DNA from: Curtobacterium sp. L6-1
GTDB lineage: Bacteria; Actinomycetota; Actinomycetes; Actinomycetales; Microbacteriaceae
Direction: 5' to 3'
Assembly: GCF_018885305.1 (NCBI RefSeq)
Contig: NZ_CP076544.1
Coordinates: 1,302,001 to 1,366,000 of the forward strand
DNA length: 64,000 nucleotides
The first letter of the stretch is position 1, and the number at the start of each line of letters is the position of its first letter. Under the pieces are notes generated by a model. That model searched no databases and was not told the DNA's origin. It was given only the letters and a program-made list of their open reading frames with translations. The position numbers and the translations under genes are program-made. Positions 7,719 to 17,646 of the stretch are shown here, piece by piece.

Positions 7719-8678
7719 CTAGCTGCGCAGGGTGTCGCGGGGGTACTCGCCGAAGCGCCGCGTGTACGCCGCCGAGAAGCGACCGAGGTGCGCGAAGCCC
7801 CACCGCACGGCCACGCTCGCCACCGTGGTGTCGTTCGGCGTCCCGGCGCGGAGTTCGTCCCGGACACGGTCGAGTCGGATCCCCCGCAGCATCGCGTTCG
7901 GCGCCGTCCCGAGCTGCCGTTGGAACGCCTGCTGCAAGCCGCGGATGCTCAGCCCGACGTGCTCGGCGACGTCGGTCGTGGTGATCGGCGTGTTCGCCGC
8001 CGCGTGCATGTACTCGACGGCTTGCCGGACGCGGCCCGTCGCACCGGCCGGGACGGGGACCTCGGGCGCGACGATGCGGTGCGCGAACGTGCTCAGCACG
8101 GCCAGGGCGGTGCGCCGGGCGGTCTCGGCGAGGGCGAGCGTGGACACCGGGGTGGACCCGAGCACCACCCGCGCCGACTCCTGCACCGCGTGGTTCCACG
8201 CGCGGAGGGCCGGCGTGCTCGGGGCCACGGTGTGGTCGAACACGAGGGTGCCGGGTTCGGTGCCGTACGCCTCGGCCGCGACCCGCTCGAGGAAGACCCG
8301 GTCGAGCTGCACCAGGCTCTGGCGGACGTCGGCCAGGTCGAAGCGGAAGGGGCGACCCGAGGGGAACACGACCGGGCGGCCCGGGACGAGTGCGACCTCG
8401 TCACGACCGACGTCGAGCACGCCGCCGCCATCGGAAACCCAGGTCACCGAGAACTCGTCCGGGGTGTCGACCGTTCCCGTCATCCGGGCATCGAAGCGGG
8501 TCGACCGGAAGGACATCGACGGGTCGCCGACGGACCGGAAGCGGTAGTCGAACGACCGCGCCGACCGCTCGGGCAGGAACCCGTCGCCGTCGTACGCTTC
8601 CTCGAACACCGCGCGGGCGGCGTCGAGGTCGGAGCCGGACGTCTCGAAGACGGTCCGGGGGTCGGTCGGGGTGGTCAT
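7719..8678 (-). CDS. AraC-family transcriptional regulator
   Basis: A 319-residue DNA-binding regulator. Residues about 1-200 form a cupin-like AraC-binding sensor domain. Residues about 215-319 carry the two helix-turn-helix units: TTDVAEHVGLSIRGLQQAFQ in the first, and VASVAVRWGFAHLGRFSAAY followed by RRFGEYPRDTL in the second, a classic AraC/XylS ending. The effector is unknown and no adjacent catabolic operon is evident, so the target is likely elsewhere. Confidence 0.92.
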   Translation of the reverse strand: MTTPTDPRTVFETSGSDLDAARAVFEEAYDGDGFLPERSARSFDYRFRSVGDPSMSFRSTRFDARMTGTVDTPDEFSVTWVSDGGGVLDVGRDEVALVPGRPVVFPSGRPFRFDLADVRQSLVQLDRVFLERVAAEAYGTEPGTLVFDHTVAPSTPALRAWNHAVQESARVVLGSTPVSTLALAETARRTALAVLSTFAHRIVAPEVPVPAGATGRVRQAVEYMHAAANTPITTTDVAEHVGLSIRGLQQAFQRQLGTAPNAMLRGIRLDRVRDELRAGTPNDTTVASVAVRWGFAHLGRFSAAYTRRFGEYPRDTLRS

Positions 8679-8744
8679 CAGGGGAATGGTGGCACGCGGT
8701 CCGAGGGGTCTATGAATCCGGATGGACCGGCTGCGGGAACCGGC

Positions 8745-9173
8745 TCAGTCGCCGCGGGTGGCCTTCCGGACCGTCCACCGGTTCTCGTCGCCGAGCCGGT
8801 CGTAGCGCAGTTCGTCGACCACCATCTGCACCAGGGCGAGACCGCGACCGCTCTCGGCCAGTTCGTCCGGCAGGGTGGCACCGGCCACGTCGACCGTCGC
8901 GGGCCGACCGTCGTCGGTGATCCGTGCCTCCAGGCCGTCAGGTGCGACCGCGAGCGTCAGCGAGCAGGTCAGGGGCACGCCGGCGGTGGCGTGCTCGATG
9001 ACGTTGGACGCGAGCTCGATGATCGCGAGTTCGAGGGCCATGCGGTCCTCGACGGTGACGGCGGGTTCCGCCGTCCAGACGTCGCTGAGGAAGTCGTGGA
9101 CCGAGGAGACGTCGTCGGGCGGCGACGCGAAGTCCAGCCGGTGCTCGCCCACGACGGCCCCGGTCAGACCCAT
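8745..9173 (-). CDS. RsbW-like ATP-binding (HATPase_c) anti-sigma/serine kinase
   Basis: A 142-residue single GHKL ATPase domain: the N-box is IIELASNVIEHATAG (residues about 50-64), the G1 box ITDDGRP near 86 and the G2 box SGRGLALVQMVVD near 106. Such proteins bind a sigma factor or phosphorylate STAS partners. The gene overlaps the upstream STAS gene by 10 nt, supporting a partner-switching pair. No sigma factor gene is adjacent, so the target is unknown. Confidence 0.88.
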   Translation of the reverse strand: MGLTGAVVGEHRLDFASPPDDVSSVHDFLSDVWTAEPAVTVEDRMALELAIIELASNVIEHATAGVPLTCSLTLAVAPDGLEARITDDGRPATVDVAGATLPDELAESGRGLALVQMVVDELRYDRLGDENRWTVRKATRGD

Positions 9174-9502
9174 TCGCGGACGGCTTCGTCGCCGTCGGCG
9201 TAGCTGCGGAGGATCTTGTCGATGTTCGACAGCTTCAGCACCATCGCGACCTGCTCGGACGGCGCTGCGATCCGGAGGTCACCGCCGGCCTGCCGAGCGG
9301 TCTTCAGTGCGCCGACGAGCGCACCGAGGCCGGACGAGTCGAGGAACTCGACCCGGGAGAGCTCGACGGCGACACGGGGTCGTCCGCCTTCGATGACCGA
9401 CGCGACCGTCTCGCGGAAGGCCGGGGCCGACACCATGTTGAGGCGGCCCGAGCACTCGAGCACCGCCGCTTCGGTGCCGGCTTCGTGTACGACGATGTCC
9501 AT
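9164..9502 (-). CDS. STAS-domain anti-sigma factor antagonist (RsbV-like)
   Basis: A 112-residue STAS protein with the characteristic phosphorylation loop VEFLDSSGLGALVGAL near residue 52, where a Ser is normally phosphorylated by the partner kinase. First gene of a two-gene unit with the overlapping HATPase gene. Dephosphorylated STAS proteins bind the kinase and free its sigma factor, so this pair likely tunes a stress or housekeeping-alternative sigma response (family knowledge; target not visible here). Confidence 0.9.
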   Translation of the reverse strand: MDIVVHEAGTEAAVLECSGRLNMVSAPAFRETVASVIEGGRPRVAVELSRVEFLDSSGLGALVGALKTARQAGGDLRIAAPSEQVAMVLKLSNIDKILRSYADGDEAVREWV

Positions 9503-9610
9503 GGTGTGCGGGGCCTCCTCGAGAGCGTGCGCGTGCCTCCGTCAGAGGCTACCGATCCTTGGTGACCGGTGGTGCAGGACGCGCTGACGTCCGGCACCCC
9601 GGTCCGGGGG

Positions 9611-12268
<2,658 letters not shown>

Positions 12269-12374
12269 CTCGTCCTTCCCGGGTCGGTCCGGGCTGTCCC
12301 GGCGTGCAGCAGCGTAGCGGGCGCGGCGGGCACGTGACGACGACCGTCCGGACGGCCTCCGACGCCCGGTGGGG

Positions 12375-13052
12375 TCAGGCCGGGTCGGCCAGGGACGTGC
12401 GGACGTCCGGCATCCGGGTGCCGTCCACGGCCGCGAGCAGTCCCGCGTCGAGCCGGTAGGCCAGTTCGACCTCGCAGATGACGCGCTCACGCTCGTCCTC
12501 GGTCCACGGTGCCGCGTCGAGCTCGGCACGGTACGTGTCGGTGAAGGCCGCCGGGTCCGCGACCTGGTCGAAGATCCAGAGCAGGACGCCGTTCGTCTCG
12601 AAGCCGAACTGGTCGGCGAGCAACCGGCCGAGGGCGTGCCCGCCGGTCAGGTCGCCGAGGTAGCGCGTGTAGTGGTGCGCGACGAAGCCGCCCGGCCACG
12701 TCGCCGCGACCTCGTTCAGCCGGCGGACGTACGCCGTCGTCGCGGGCAGCGGGGTCACGAGCTCCTGCCAGTCCGGCCCGATGAGGTACTCGAGGTCCGC
12801 CCGGATGCCGGGCATGCGCGTCAACCGGCTGGTCACGAACGGAGCGGCGACCGGGTGGTCGGCCATCCGCTCGGCGGCTCGTTCGAGGGCGTCGTACACG
12901 AAGGCGTACTGCCCGAGCAGGGCCGCGTAGTCCGCGACGTCGCAGCGCCCCTCGACGAGGTCGTGCATGAAGCCGTTCCCCGCGGAGTCACCGTGCGAGC
13001 GCCGGGTCCGGACCCGGAGGGCCTCGGAGAACGGGACGACGTTGGTGCTCAT
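12375..13052 (-). CDS. hmuO: Biliverdin-producing heme oxygenase
   Basis: Oxidatively opens heme to biliverdin, CO and iron. The 225-residue single-domain protein has the proximal heme ligand at His20 (RTRRSHGDS) and the distal helix HYTRYLGDLTGGHALGRLL around residue 128 with the Gly-Gly bend. The ATG overlaps a perfect DtxR/IdeR operator, so the gene is probably repressed by iron. It is divergent from the siderophore-interacting protein gene, and the two together suggest iron acquisition from host heme and siderophores. Confidence 0.94.
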   Translation of the reverse strand: MSTNVVPFSEALRVRTRRSHGDSAGNGFMHDLVEGRCDVADYAALLGQYAFVYDALERAAERMADHPVAAPFVTSRLTRMPGIRADLEYLIGPDWQELVTPLPATTAYVRRLNEVAATWPGGFVAHHYTRYLGDLTGGHALGRLLADQFGFETNGVLLWIFDQVADPAAFTDTYRAELDAAPWTEDERERVICEVELAYRLDAGLLAAVDGTRMPDVRTSLADPA

Positions 13053-13070
13053 GAGGTGAGGCTAACCTCA
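13052..13070. promoter_or_regulatory. DtxR/IdeR iron box between divergent iron genes
   Basis: The 19-bp site TGAGGTGAGGCTAACCTCA fits the DtxR-family consensus TNAGGTNAGNCTNACCTNA at every defined position. It begins at the last base of the hmuO start codon and lies 69 nt before the siderophore-interacting gene, so one repressor dimer pair could control both directions. Confidence 0.85.
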
Positions 13071-13138
13071 CCAGGTGTCCGCCGTCACCATCCGGCGCCA
13101 CGACACAGCGAGATCACGTGAAAGGAGGCTCGTCCCCG

Positions 13139-13984
13139 ATGAGCCCGAAGCCGAAGCGCACCCAGCACGTCCTGGTCGTCGAGCGCACCGAACGCCGCAC
13201 CCCGCACATGGTCCGCGTCCACCTGGGCGGCCCCGGCTACGACGCGTTCGTCGACGGCGCCGACCCCGAGAAGCTCGCGATGACCGACAAGTACGTCAAG
13301 CTCCTGCTCCCCGCGCCCGGGTCCGGCCTGGAGCCCCCGTACGACCTCGACGCCCTGCGTGCGACGCTGCCGAAGGCTGAGCTGCCCTCGCGCCGCACCT
13401 ACACCGTGCGCGCGGTGGACCCCGTCGCCCGCACGATCGCGATCGACTTCGTCGTGCACGGCACCGACGGCCTGGCCGGACCCTGGGCCGCCGCCGCACG
13501 GCCCGGGGACCGCATCGCCCTCTCCGGCCCGGGCGGCGGGTACGCGCCCCCGACCGACCCGGACGTCACGCACGTGCTGCTCGGCGACGACAGCGCCCTG
13601 CCGGCGATCGGTGCCGCCCTCGAGGCCATGGGGCCGGACGCGACGGGCGTCGCCCTCGTCGAGGTCGCCGGGCCGGCCGACGAACAGCCGCTCGTGCACC
13701 CGGCGGGCGTCGTGCTGCGCTGGCTGCACCGCGACGCGGCGGGGGCCGAGCCGGGCACCCTGCTGCTGGCGGCGACCCGGGAGCTGCCGCGGGCCTCCAC
13801 CCCGGTACGGGTCTTCGCGCACGGCGAGCGGGCGGCCGTCAAGGCCATCCGCCGACTCCTCCAGGACGACTGGGGGCTGGCGAAGGCGGACCTGTCGTTG
13901 TCGGCCTACTGGGCGCTCGGCCGGGCCGAGGACCGGTTCCAGGAGGAGAAGCGCGAGCCCGTCGGCGCGGTCTTCGAGGACTGA
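13139..13984 (+). CDS. Siderophore-interacting protein (FAD-dependent ferric-siderophore reductase)
   Basis: Ferric-siderophore reductase of the SIP/ViuB family: reduces Fe(III)-siderophore in the cytosol to release iron. The 281-residue product has the FAD-binding RRTYTVRAVD motif near residue 86, the phosphate loop GPGGGYAPP near 130 and a C-terminal NAD(P)H domain with LGDDSALPAIGAALE. AAAGGAGG at 13121-13128 supports the ATG at 13139; the in-frame GTG at 13118 would overlap it. Probably iron-repressed through the shared DtxR box. Confidence 0.92.
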   Translation: MSPKPKRTQHVLVVERTERRTPHMVRVHLGGPGYDAFVDGADPEKLAMTDKYVKLLLPAPGSGLEPPYDLDALRATLPKAELPSRRTYTVRAVDPVARTIAIDFVVHGTDGLAGPWAAAARPGDRIALSGPGGGYAPPTDPDVTHVLLGDDSALPAIGAALEAMGPDATGVALVEVAGPADEQPLVHPAGVVLRWLHRDAAGAEPGTLLLAATRELPRASTPVRVFAHGERAAVKAIRRLLQDDWGLAKADLSLSAYWALGRAEDRFQEEKREPVGAVFED

Positions 13985-14025
13985 CGACCGGACGGGAGGC
14001 CCGCCCGCACGTCGGTGGGCGCCGG

Positions 14026-14031
14026 TAGCGT
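14026..14031 (+). promoter_or_regulatory. Leaderless-type -10 box (GIY-YIG gene)
   Basis: TAGCGT, 7 nt before the ATG at 14039; it argues against the upstream GTG at 14015. Confidence 0.45.
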
Positions 14032-14038
14032 CCGGCGC

Positions 14039-14614
14039 ATGGTCCGGTCCGCAGTCGTCACACCGTGCTGTGCCCCCGGGTGCGCGCACGCCGCCGCTCC
14101 CGGTGCGCCCGTGCCGCTGTGCGCGGGCCACGTCACGCTCGCGGCCGAGTTCGCGGCGGAGCACGTCGGGGCCGAGGACGTCCTGCCCGGCCCGTGCATC
14201 GTGTGCGGCGGGCGGATCGGTGTCCGCTTCCCGTCCGGCGCGGTGTGCGCCGTGTGCGAGTGGCGGTTCGGGGACGTGCCGGACGGCGAGCTCGGCGCGC
14301 CGCGTGTCGACGTCGTCTACTACCTGCGCATGACCGACGCGACGGGTGACCGGGTCAAGATCGGCACGACGGCGAACCCGCGGCAGCGGCTCGGGCGGAT
14401 CGCGCACCAGGACGTGCTCGGGTTCGAGCGGGGCGACCGGACGCTCGAACGGCGGCGGCACGCGCAGTTCGCGGCGTCGCGGTACCCGGGCACCGAGTGG
14501 TTCCGTGTGACTCCGGCGCTCCTCGCCCACGTGGCCGTCGTCGCGGCGGGCGTGCCCGATCCCTGGGCGCTGCACACCCGGTGGATGAGCGAGGCGCTGG
14601 CCCTCCGGGGGTGA
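14039..14614 (+). CDS. GIY-YIG nuclease family protein with Cys-rich N-terminus
   Basis: A 191-residue protein. The N-terminal ~75 residues hold Cys/His clusters (CCAPGC, CAGH, CIVCGG, CAVC) suggesting one or two zinc fingers. The C-terminal domain fits the T5orf172-like GIY-YIG branch: VYYLRM and VKIGTTANPRQRL supply the two Tyr/Gly strands and Arg, and RTLERRRHAQF supplies a Glu near residue 145. This family cuts DNA with one divalent metal. It sits beside another nuclease-like gene and a toxin-antitoxin pair, pointing to defence or mobile DNA, but no partner methylase is present. Confidence 0.8.
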   Translation: MVRSAVVTPCCAPGCAHAAAPGAPVPLCAGHVTLAAEFAAEHVGAEDVLPGPCIVCGGRIGVRFPSGAVCAVCEWRFGDVPDGELGAPRVDVVYYLRMTDATGDRVKIGTTANPRQRLGRIAHQDVLGFERGDRTLERRRHAQFAASRYPGTEWFRVTPALLAHVAVVAAGVPDPWALHTRWMSEALALRG

Positions 14615-14707
14615 CGCTCCGGGCTGACGCTCCGGGGGGCGACGCTCCGAGGGGGGTGACGGTGTGGCGCAGACACTGCTGTGCCGACGGTGCGGCGCCG
14701 TGGGCGG

Positions 14708-15742
14708 TCAGCGGCGGTAGGCGTCCACGAACAGCGGCCCGCGGATCTCGCGCAGGACGTCGACGAGGCGGTCGACGGTCCGGCCGGACACCCCGGACAC
14801 CTGCAGGTCCCACGGCCCGAGCGCGGGCAGGCGACCGGTGCGGATGCGGACGACCTCCCACCCGACGGCCCGGGTGGCGCGGTCCTTCCGGCGGTCGGAC
14901 TCCTCGCGGGAGCCGACGTGTTCGAGTCCGTGCCGGCCGGTGGAGTCGTACTCGATCGCGACGCGGAGCTCGGGCAGCACGATGTCCGGCCAGACCTCGA
15001 GGTGCTCGTGGAAGGGCCGGTCGAGCCGGATCGCAGTGTGGTCGAACGTGACGTCCAGTCGTGCGCGGAGGGCGGAGCGGAGCTCGGCCTCGACCGCGGA
15101 GGCCGGCGCGGGCGCACACCGGCTGACGAAGGACTCCCCCGACGGGAGCTTCGGCGTCTTCGGGCAGATCGTCCGTGGTGCGGTGGTCCGTGCTGCGCTC
15201 GTGCGGGGTGCCACCGTGCCCCGGGGTGCGGCGGTGCCCCGGGGTGCGGCGGTGCCCCGCGGTGTCGCCGTGCCCGGCGCTGTGGTGGCGCTCCGTGCCG
15301 AGGCCCGGGCGCTGCGCCCGCGTCCGGCACCGCGGGCGAGTGCCGCCGGAAGCGTCTGCCGACCGGCGGACCGGACGGCGCGCTGCGGCACCGGGACGCC
15401 GACCGGCCAGTCCTCGGGCAGGACCGGCCAGCGCTGCGGCTGCGCGAGGACCGCGCACTCCGGGCACCACACCGAGCGGCGGCGCTCCCGGCCGGGTCGG
15501 GACCGCTGCTCGGCCGGGGTGGCGACGAACACGTGGCCGACGTCGCACTCCCACGTCAGCAGGACCTCGGCGGCCGGGGGGACCTGGGTGAGGACGACGC
15601 CCGCGTTCCACTCCGGGTGGTACTGCCGGACGAGGACGGGCCACGACGCCCACTCGGCGCGGAACTCCCCCACGGCGTACGGCACCGGCACGCCGCGCGA
15701 CCACTGCCGGCGGCGCCACCACGCATCGACTGGTTCTGCCAC
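14708..15742 (-). CDS. DUF4379 zinc-ribbon plus DUF559 nuclease-like protein
   Basis: A 344-residue two-domain protein. Residues about 1-105 match the DUF4379 treble-clef pattern: Trp/Asn-rich YHPEWNAGVV, then WECDVGHVFVATP and WCPEC for zinc binding. A low-complexity linker at about 150-180 is encoded by tandem 18-bp repeats. The C-terminal ~120 residues resemble DUF559/Vsr-like PD-(D/E)xK nucleases: VWPDIVLPELRVAIEYD and GWEVVRIRTGRL carry the Asp, Glu and following basic residue. Start is GTG with TACCGT 6 nt upstream. DNA repair or defence role is inferred from the fold only. Confidence 0.72.
   Translation of the reverse strand: MAEPVDAWWRRRQWSRGVPVPYAVGEFRAEWASWPVLVRQYHPEWNAGVVLTQVPPAAEVLLTWECDVGHVFVATPAEQRSRPGRERRRSVWCPECAVLAQPQRWPVLPEDWPVGVPVPQRAVRSAGRQTLPAALARGAGRGRSARASARSATTAPGTATPRGTAAPRGTAAPRGTVAPRTSAARTTAPRTICPKTPKLPSGESFVSRCAPAPASAVEAELRSALRARLDVTFDHTAIRLDRPFHEHLEVWPDIVLPELRVAIEYDSTGRHGLEHVGSREESDRRKDRATRAVGWEVVRIRTGRLPALGPWDLQVSGVSGRTVDRLVDVLREIRGPLFVDAYRR
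15216..15269. repeat. 18-bp tandem repeats inside the DUF4379-DUF559 gene
   Basis: Two perfect copies of GTGCCCCGGGGTGCGGCG and a third diverged copy. They encode a Pro-Arg-Gly-Thr-Ala-Ala-like linker. Confidence 0.85.
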
Positions 15743-15748
15743 GAGCGC

Positions 15749-15754
15749 ACGGTA
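15749..15754 (-). promoter_or_regulatory. Leaderless-type -10 box (DUF559 gene)
   Basis: TACCGT on the minus strand, 6 nt from the GTG start at 15742. Confidence 0.4.
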
Positions 15755-15884
15755 GGACGAGCCACCGACACCCACCGACGCCTCCGCGGGGGTGCGGCGG
15801 CGCTGTCTCGCCGGCGGCGGGGCGGCGGCGCTGTTGCCGGCGGCGGAGCGACGGCGCTGCGTCGCTGGCGGGGCGCCGGGCGGC

Positions 15885-16565
15885 TCAGCGCGGCGGCGCG
15901 ACGATCGTGAAGCGCTCGGGTCCTGCGGAGGACCCGTCCTCGAGCACCCGGATGCCGGACTCCCGGCATGCGGTGATGCCGTCCCGGTGCACGCGCTCCG
16001 GCCGTGGCCGGCGCGGGACCCCGGCGCTGCCGAAGACGGCCCACGCGTTGGCTGCCGAGGCGCTCGTGAACCGCGTGCTGTACCGCACACCGGCGAACCC
16101 GACCGCGTCGAAGGCCCGTGCCCATGCCTGGGGCACGCGGTAGTCCCCCATCGTCTGCAGCTCGGCTCCGACGCCGGAGCGGACCGCGGCCGGGTCGGTG
16201 ACGTCGGCGAAGCGGCGACCGCGGGAGGCCCGGGCGGCCACGACGACCATCTCGCGGGCCCGGCCAGCGAACACGGTGTTCGTGTGCAGCGTGTGGTGGG
16301 CCAGGCGCTCCCGCACGGCGACCTCCACCGAGTCCGCCCAGTAGCAGGTGCCACGGGGTTCGGCCAGGTCGAAGCGGCCGCCGTCGACACCGTCCGCACC
16401 GGCCGGTGTCGAGGCGAACCACCAGGCCCCGCGGTCGTGGCGCTTCGCACGGTAGAAGGTCGTACCGCGGGACTCCACCGCCGGGAACCCGGCGAGGTCG
16501 AGGCCGTCCGGCGGCCCCTGCTGCGCGACGTCGGTGCGGTGGGCCGGGTCGACCGCTCCCGTCAC
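15885..16565 (-). CDS. RES-domain toxin (NAD+ phosphorylase/ADP-ribosyltransferase-like)
   Basis: A 226-residue RES-domain protein. Known RES toxins such as MbcT break down NAD+. Conserved features: TTFYRAKR near residue 36 with the key Arg, RGTCYWADSVEVAVRERL near 74 with the Tyr and catalytic Glu, and VRYSTRFTSASAAN near 172 with the conserved Ser. The GTG start at 16565 overlaps the antitoxin stop by three bases (GTGA), the usual antitoxin-first order. Residues 1-20 are variable, so an internal start cannot be excluded. Confidence 0.88.
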   Translation of the reverse strand: MTGAVDPAHRTDVAQQGPPDGLDLAGFPAVESRGTTFYRAKRHDRGAWWFASTPAGADGVDGGRFDLAEPRGTCYWADSVEVAVRERLAHHTLHTNTVFAGRAREMVVVAARASRGRRFADVTDPAAVRSGVGAELQTMGDYRVPQAWARAFDAVGFAGVRYSTRFTSASAANAWAVFGSAGVPRRPRPERVHRDGITACRESGIRVLEDGSSAGPERFTIVAPPR

Positions 16566-17167
16566 GCGTCGGCCAACCAGGCGTGCTCCGCGCGACGAGC
16601 GGCGTCGAGCACGACCGTGGTCCGCCCTTCGCGCAGCGCCTCGGCCGCGGTCGTGCCGCCGAAGACGTCCGCGACGGTGTTCAACCAGAGCGCGCTGCCC
16701 CACGGGTCGATGCGGTCCGGGTCGAGCAGCGCGAGGACCTCGCGCAGGTGCGGGAGCGGTGCGCCGGACGGTCCGAACTGGAACGAGGGGAAGATCCGGC
16801 TGCCGTCGCCGATCTTCAGGCCGAGCAGGTCGCCCTTGGTGCTCGCCTTCGCGATCGCCTGCCGGGTGACCCCCCGCCACGCGGCGACGGAGGCCGTGTC
16901 GTGGAAGGGGCCGATGAGGGCGTCGGCCTCGTGCTTCACCGTCGGCAGCGCGGCGACCATCCGGTCGGCCATCGCGTCGACGTCGGCGTCGACCGGGAGC
17001 GCGCCGTGCCTGCCGTCGCGCAGCCGGTCGGCCAGTGCCGTGACGAGTGCGGTCTCGACGGGGCCCAGGCCGTCGCGCGGTGGCCCGTCGGTCGGTCCCG
17101 CGGTCCCGATGCCGTCTCCGTCCGATCGGACGCGCATCGTCCCCGCGCCTCGCTGTCCCGGTGTCAT
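16562..17167 (-). CDS. Xre/MbcA/ParS-type antitoxin of the RES pair
   Basis: A 201-residue antitoxin. A short DNA-binding-like region contains VAAWRGVTRQAIAKASTKG (residues about 94-112). The C-terminal toxin-binding domain is recognisable: RIFPSFQFGPSGAPLPHL, LDPDRIDPWGSALWLN and GGTTAAEALREG. The first 45 residues look disordered. AGGAGGAGG at 17172-17180 precedes the ATG closely. A good sigma70-type promoter and three direct repeats upstream suggest autoregulation by the antitoxin or toxin-antitoxin complex. Confidence 0.88.
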   Translation of the reverse strand: MTPGQRGAGTMRVRSDGDGIGTAGPTDGPPRDGLGPVETALVTALADRLRDGRHGALPVDADVDAMADRMVAALPTVKHEADALIGPFHDTASVAAWRGVTRQAIAKASTKGDLLGLKIGDGSRIFPSFQFGPSGAPLPHLREVLALLDPDRIDPWGSALWLNTVADVFGGTTAAEALREGRTTVVLDAARRAEHAWLADA

Positions 17168-17186
17168 CGCGCCTCCTCCTGCAACC

Positions 17187-17228
17187 GTGTCAACCCGACG
17201 CTACGCCGGAGTGTCAACCGCGTCAACC
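17187..17228 (-). promoter_or_regulatory. RES-Xre promoter with three operator-like repeats
   Basis: On the minus strand a -35 TTGACG (17221-17226), a 17-nt spacer and a -10 TAGCGT (17198-17203). The 9-bp word GGTTGACRC occurs three times (17220-17228, 17211-17219, 17187-17195), overlapping the -35, the spacer and the initial transcribed region. This arrangement fits repression by a DNA-binding antitoxin. Confidence 0.65.
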
Positions 17229-17316
17229 AGTTCGACCAGACTGACGACGCCGACGACGCCTCCTGTGCAGTGGCGTGCACCGGACGCACCGAGACCGACG
17301 GGAGGCCCGTGGCCGG

Positions 17317-17352
17317 GTGCGGCACCGTCGGACGTCGCCGACGGTGCCGCAC
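17317..17352 (-). terminator. Terminator of the His-rich gene
   Basis: A perfect 15-bp stem (17317-17331 with 17338-17352) with a 6-nt loop, 11 nt past the stop codon. The GACGGGAGGC word recurs 10 bp further on (17297-17306). Confidence 0.75.
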
Positions 17353-17363
17353 TCGACGGTCGG

Positions 17364-17543
17364 TCAGTGCTCGTCGTAGTGGTCGTCGTGCCGCGCGTGC
17401 CGGTGGCCGTCGTGGACGTGGTCGACGTGGTCGCCGTGCTGGACGGTCTCGTGCTCGTCGCCCTCGACCGCGTGGTCGTGCTCCTCGACGCCGTGCTCCG
17501 CGATGCGGTGCTCGTCGTGCTCGGTGCCGTCGGTGTCCGTCAT
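17364..17543 (-). CDS. Small His-rich protein (candidate zinc chaperone or buffer)
   Basis: A 59-residue protein with 15 His and many Asp/Glu, ending in HARHDDHYDEH; no hydrophobic segment and no Cys. A composition like this usually means Zn(II) or Ni(II) binding. The ATG at 17543 follows AACGGAAGGAACGG-like sequence. A palindrome resembling a Zur box lies 19 nt upstream of the start and a perfect hairpin follows, so this is a monocistronic, probably zinc-regulated gene. Function is inferred from composition and operator. Confidence 0.75.
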   Translation of the reverse strand: MTDTDGTEHDEHRIAEHGVEEHDHAVEGDEHETVQHGDHVDHVHDGHRHARHDDHYDEH

Positions 17544-17561
17544 GGTCCGTTCCTTCCGTTG

Positions 17562-17576
17562 TGAGATCGGTTCTCA
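17562..17576 (-). promoter_or_regulatory. Zur-like operator upstream of the His-rich gene
   Basis: TGAGATCGGTTCTCA: TGAGA and TCTCA arms around a 5-nt centre, matching the TGA-n9-TCA frame and size of actinobacterial Zur boxes, though less A/T-rich than the usual consensus. Confidence 0.55.
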
Positions 17577-17646
17577 ACAGACTACGGGCCGCGCGCATCG
17601 GTGTCCGCCCTTCCGGCACGGACCGTGGCGTGCCAGGGTCGGAAGC

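Noticed and set aside
12347..12360. CCGTCCGGACGG palindrome as hmuO terminator
   Set aside because: Only a 12-nt palindrome with no loop and no tail; too weak to call.
15743..15884. GC-rich GGCGGCG-type repeats between the RES and DUF559 genes
   Set aside because: Too irregular to define a unit; probably just low-complexity intergenic sequence.
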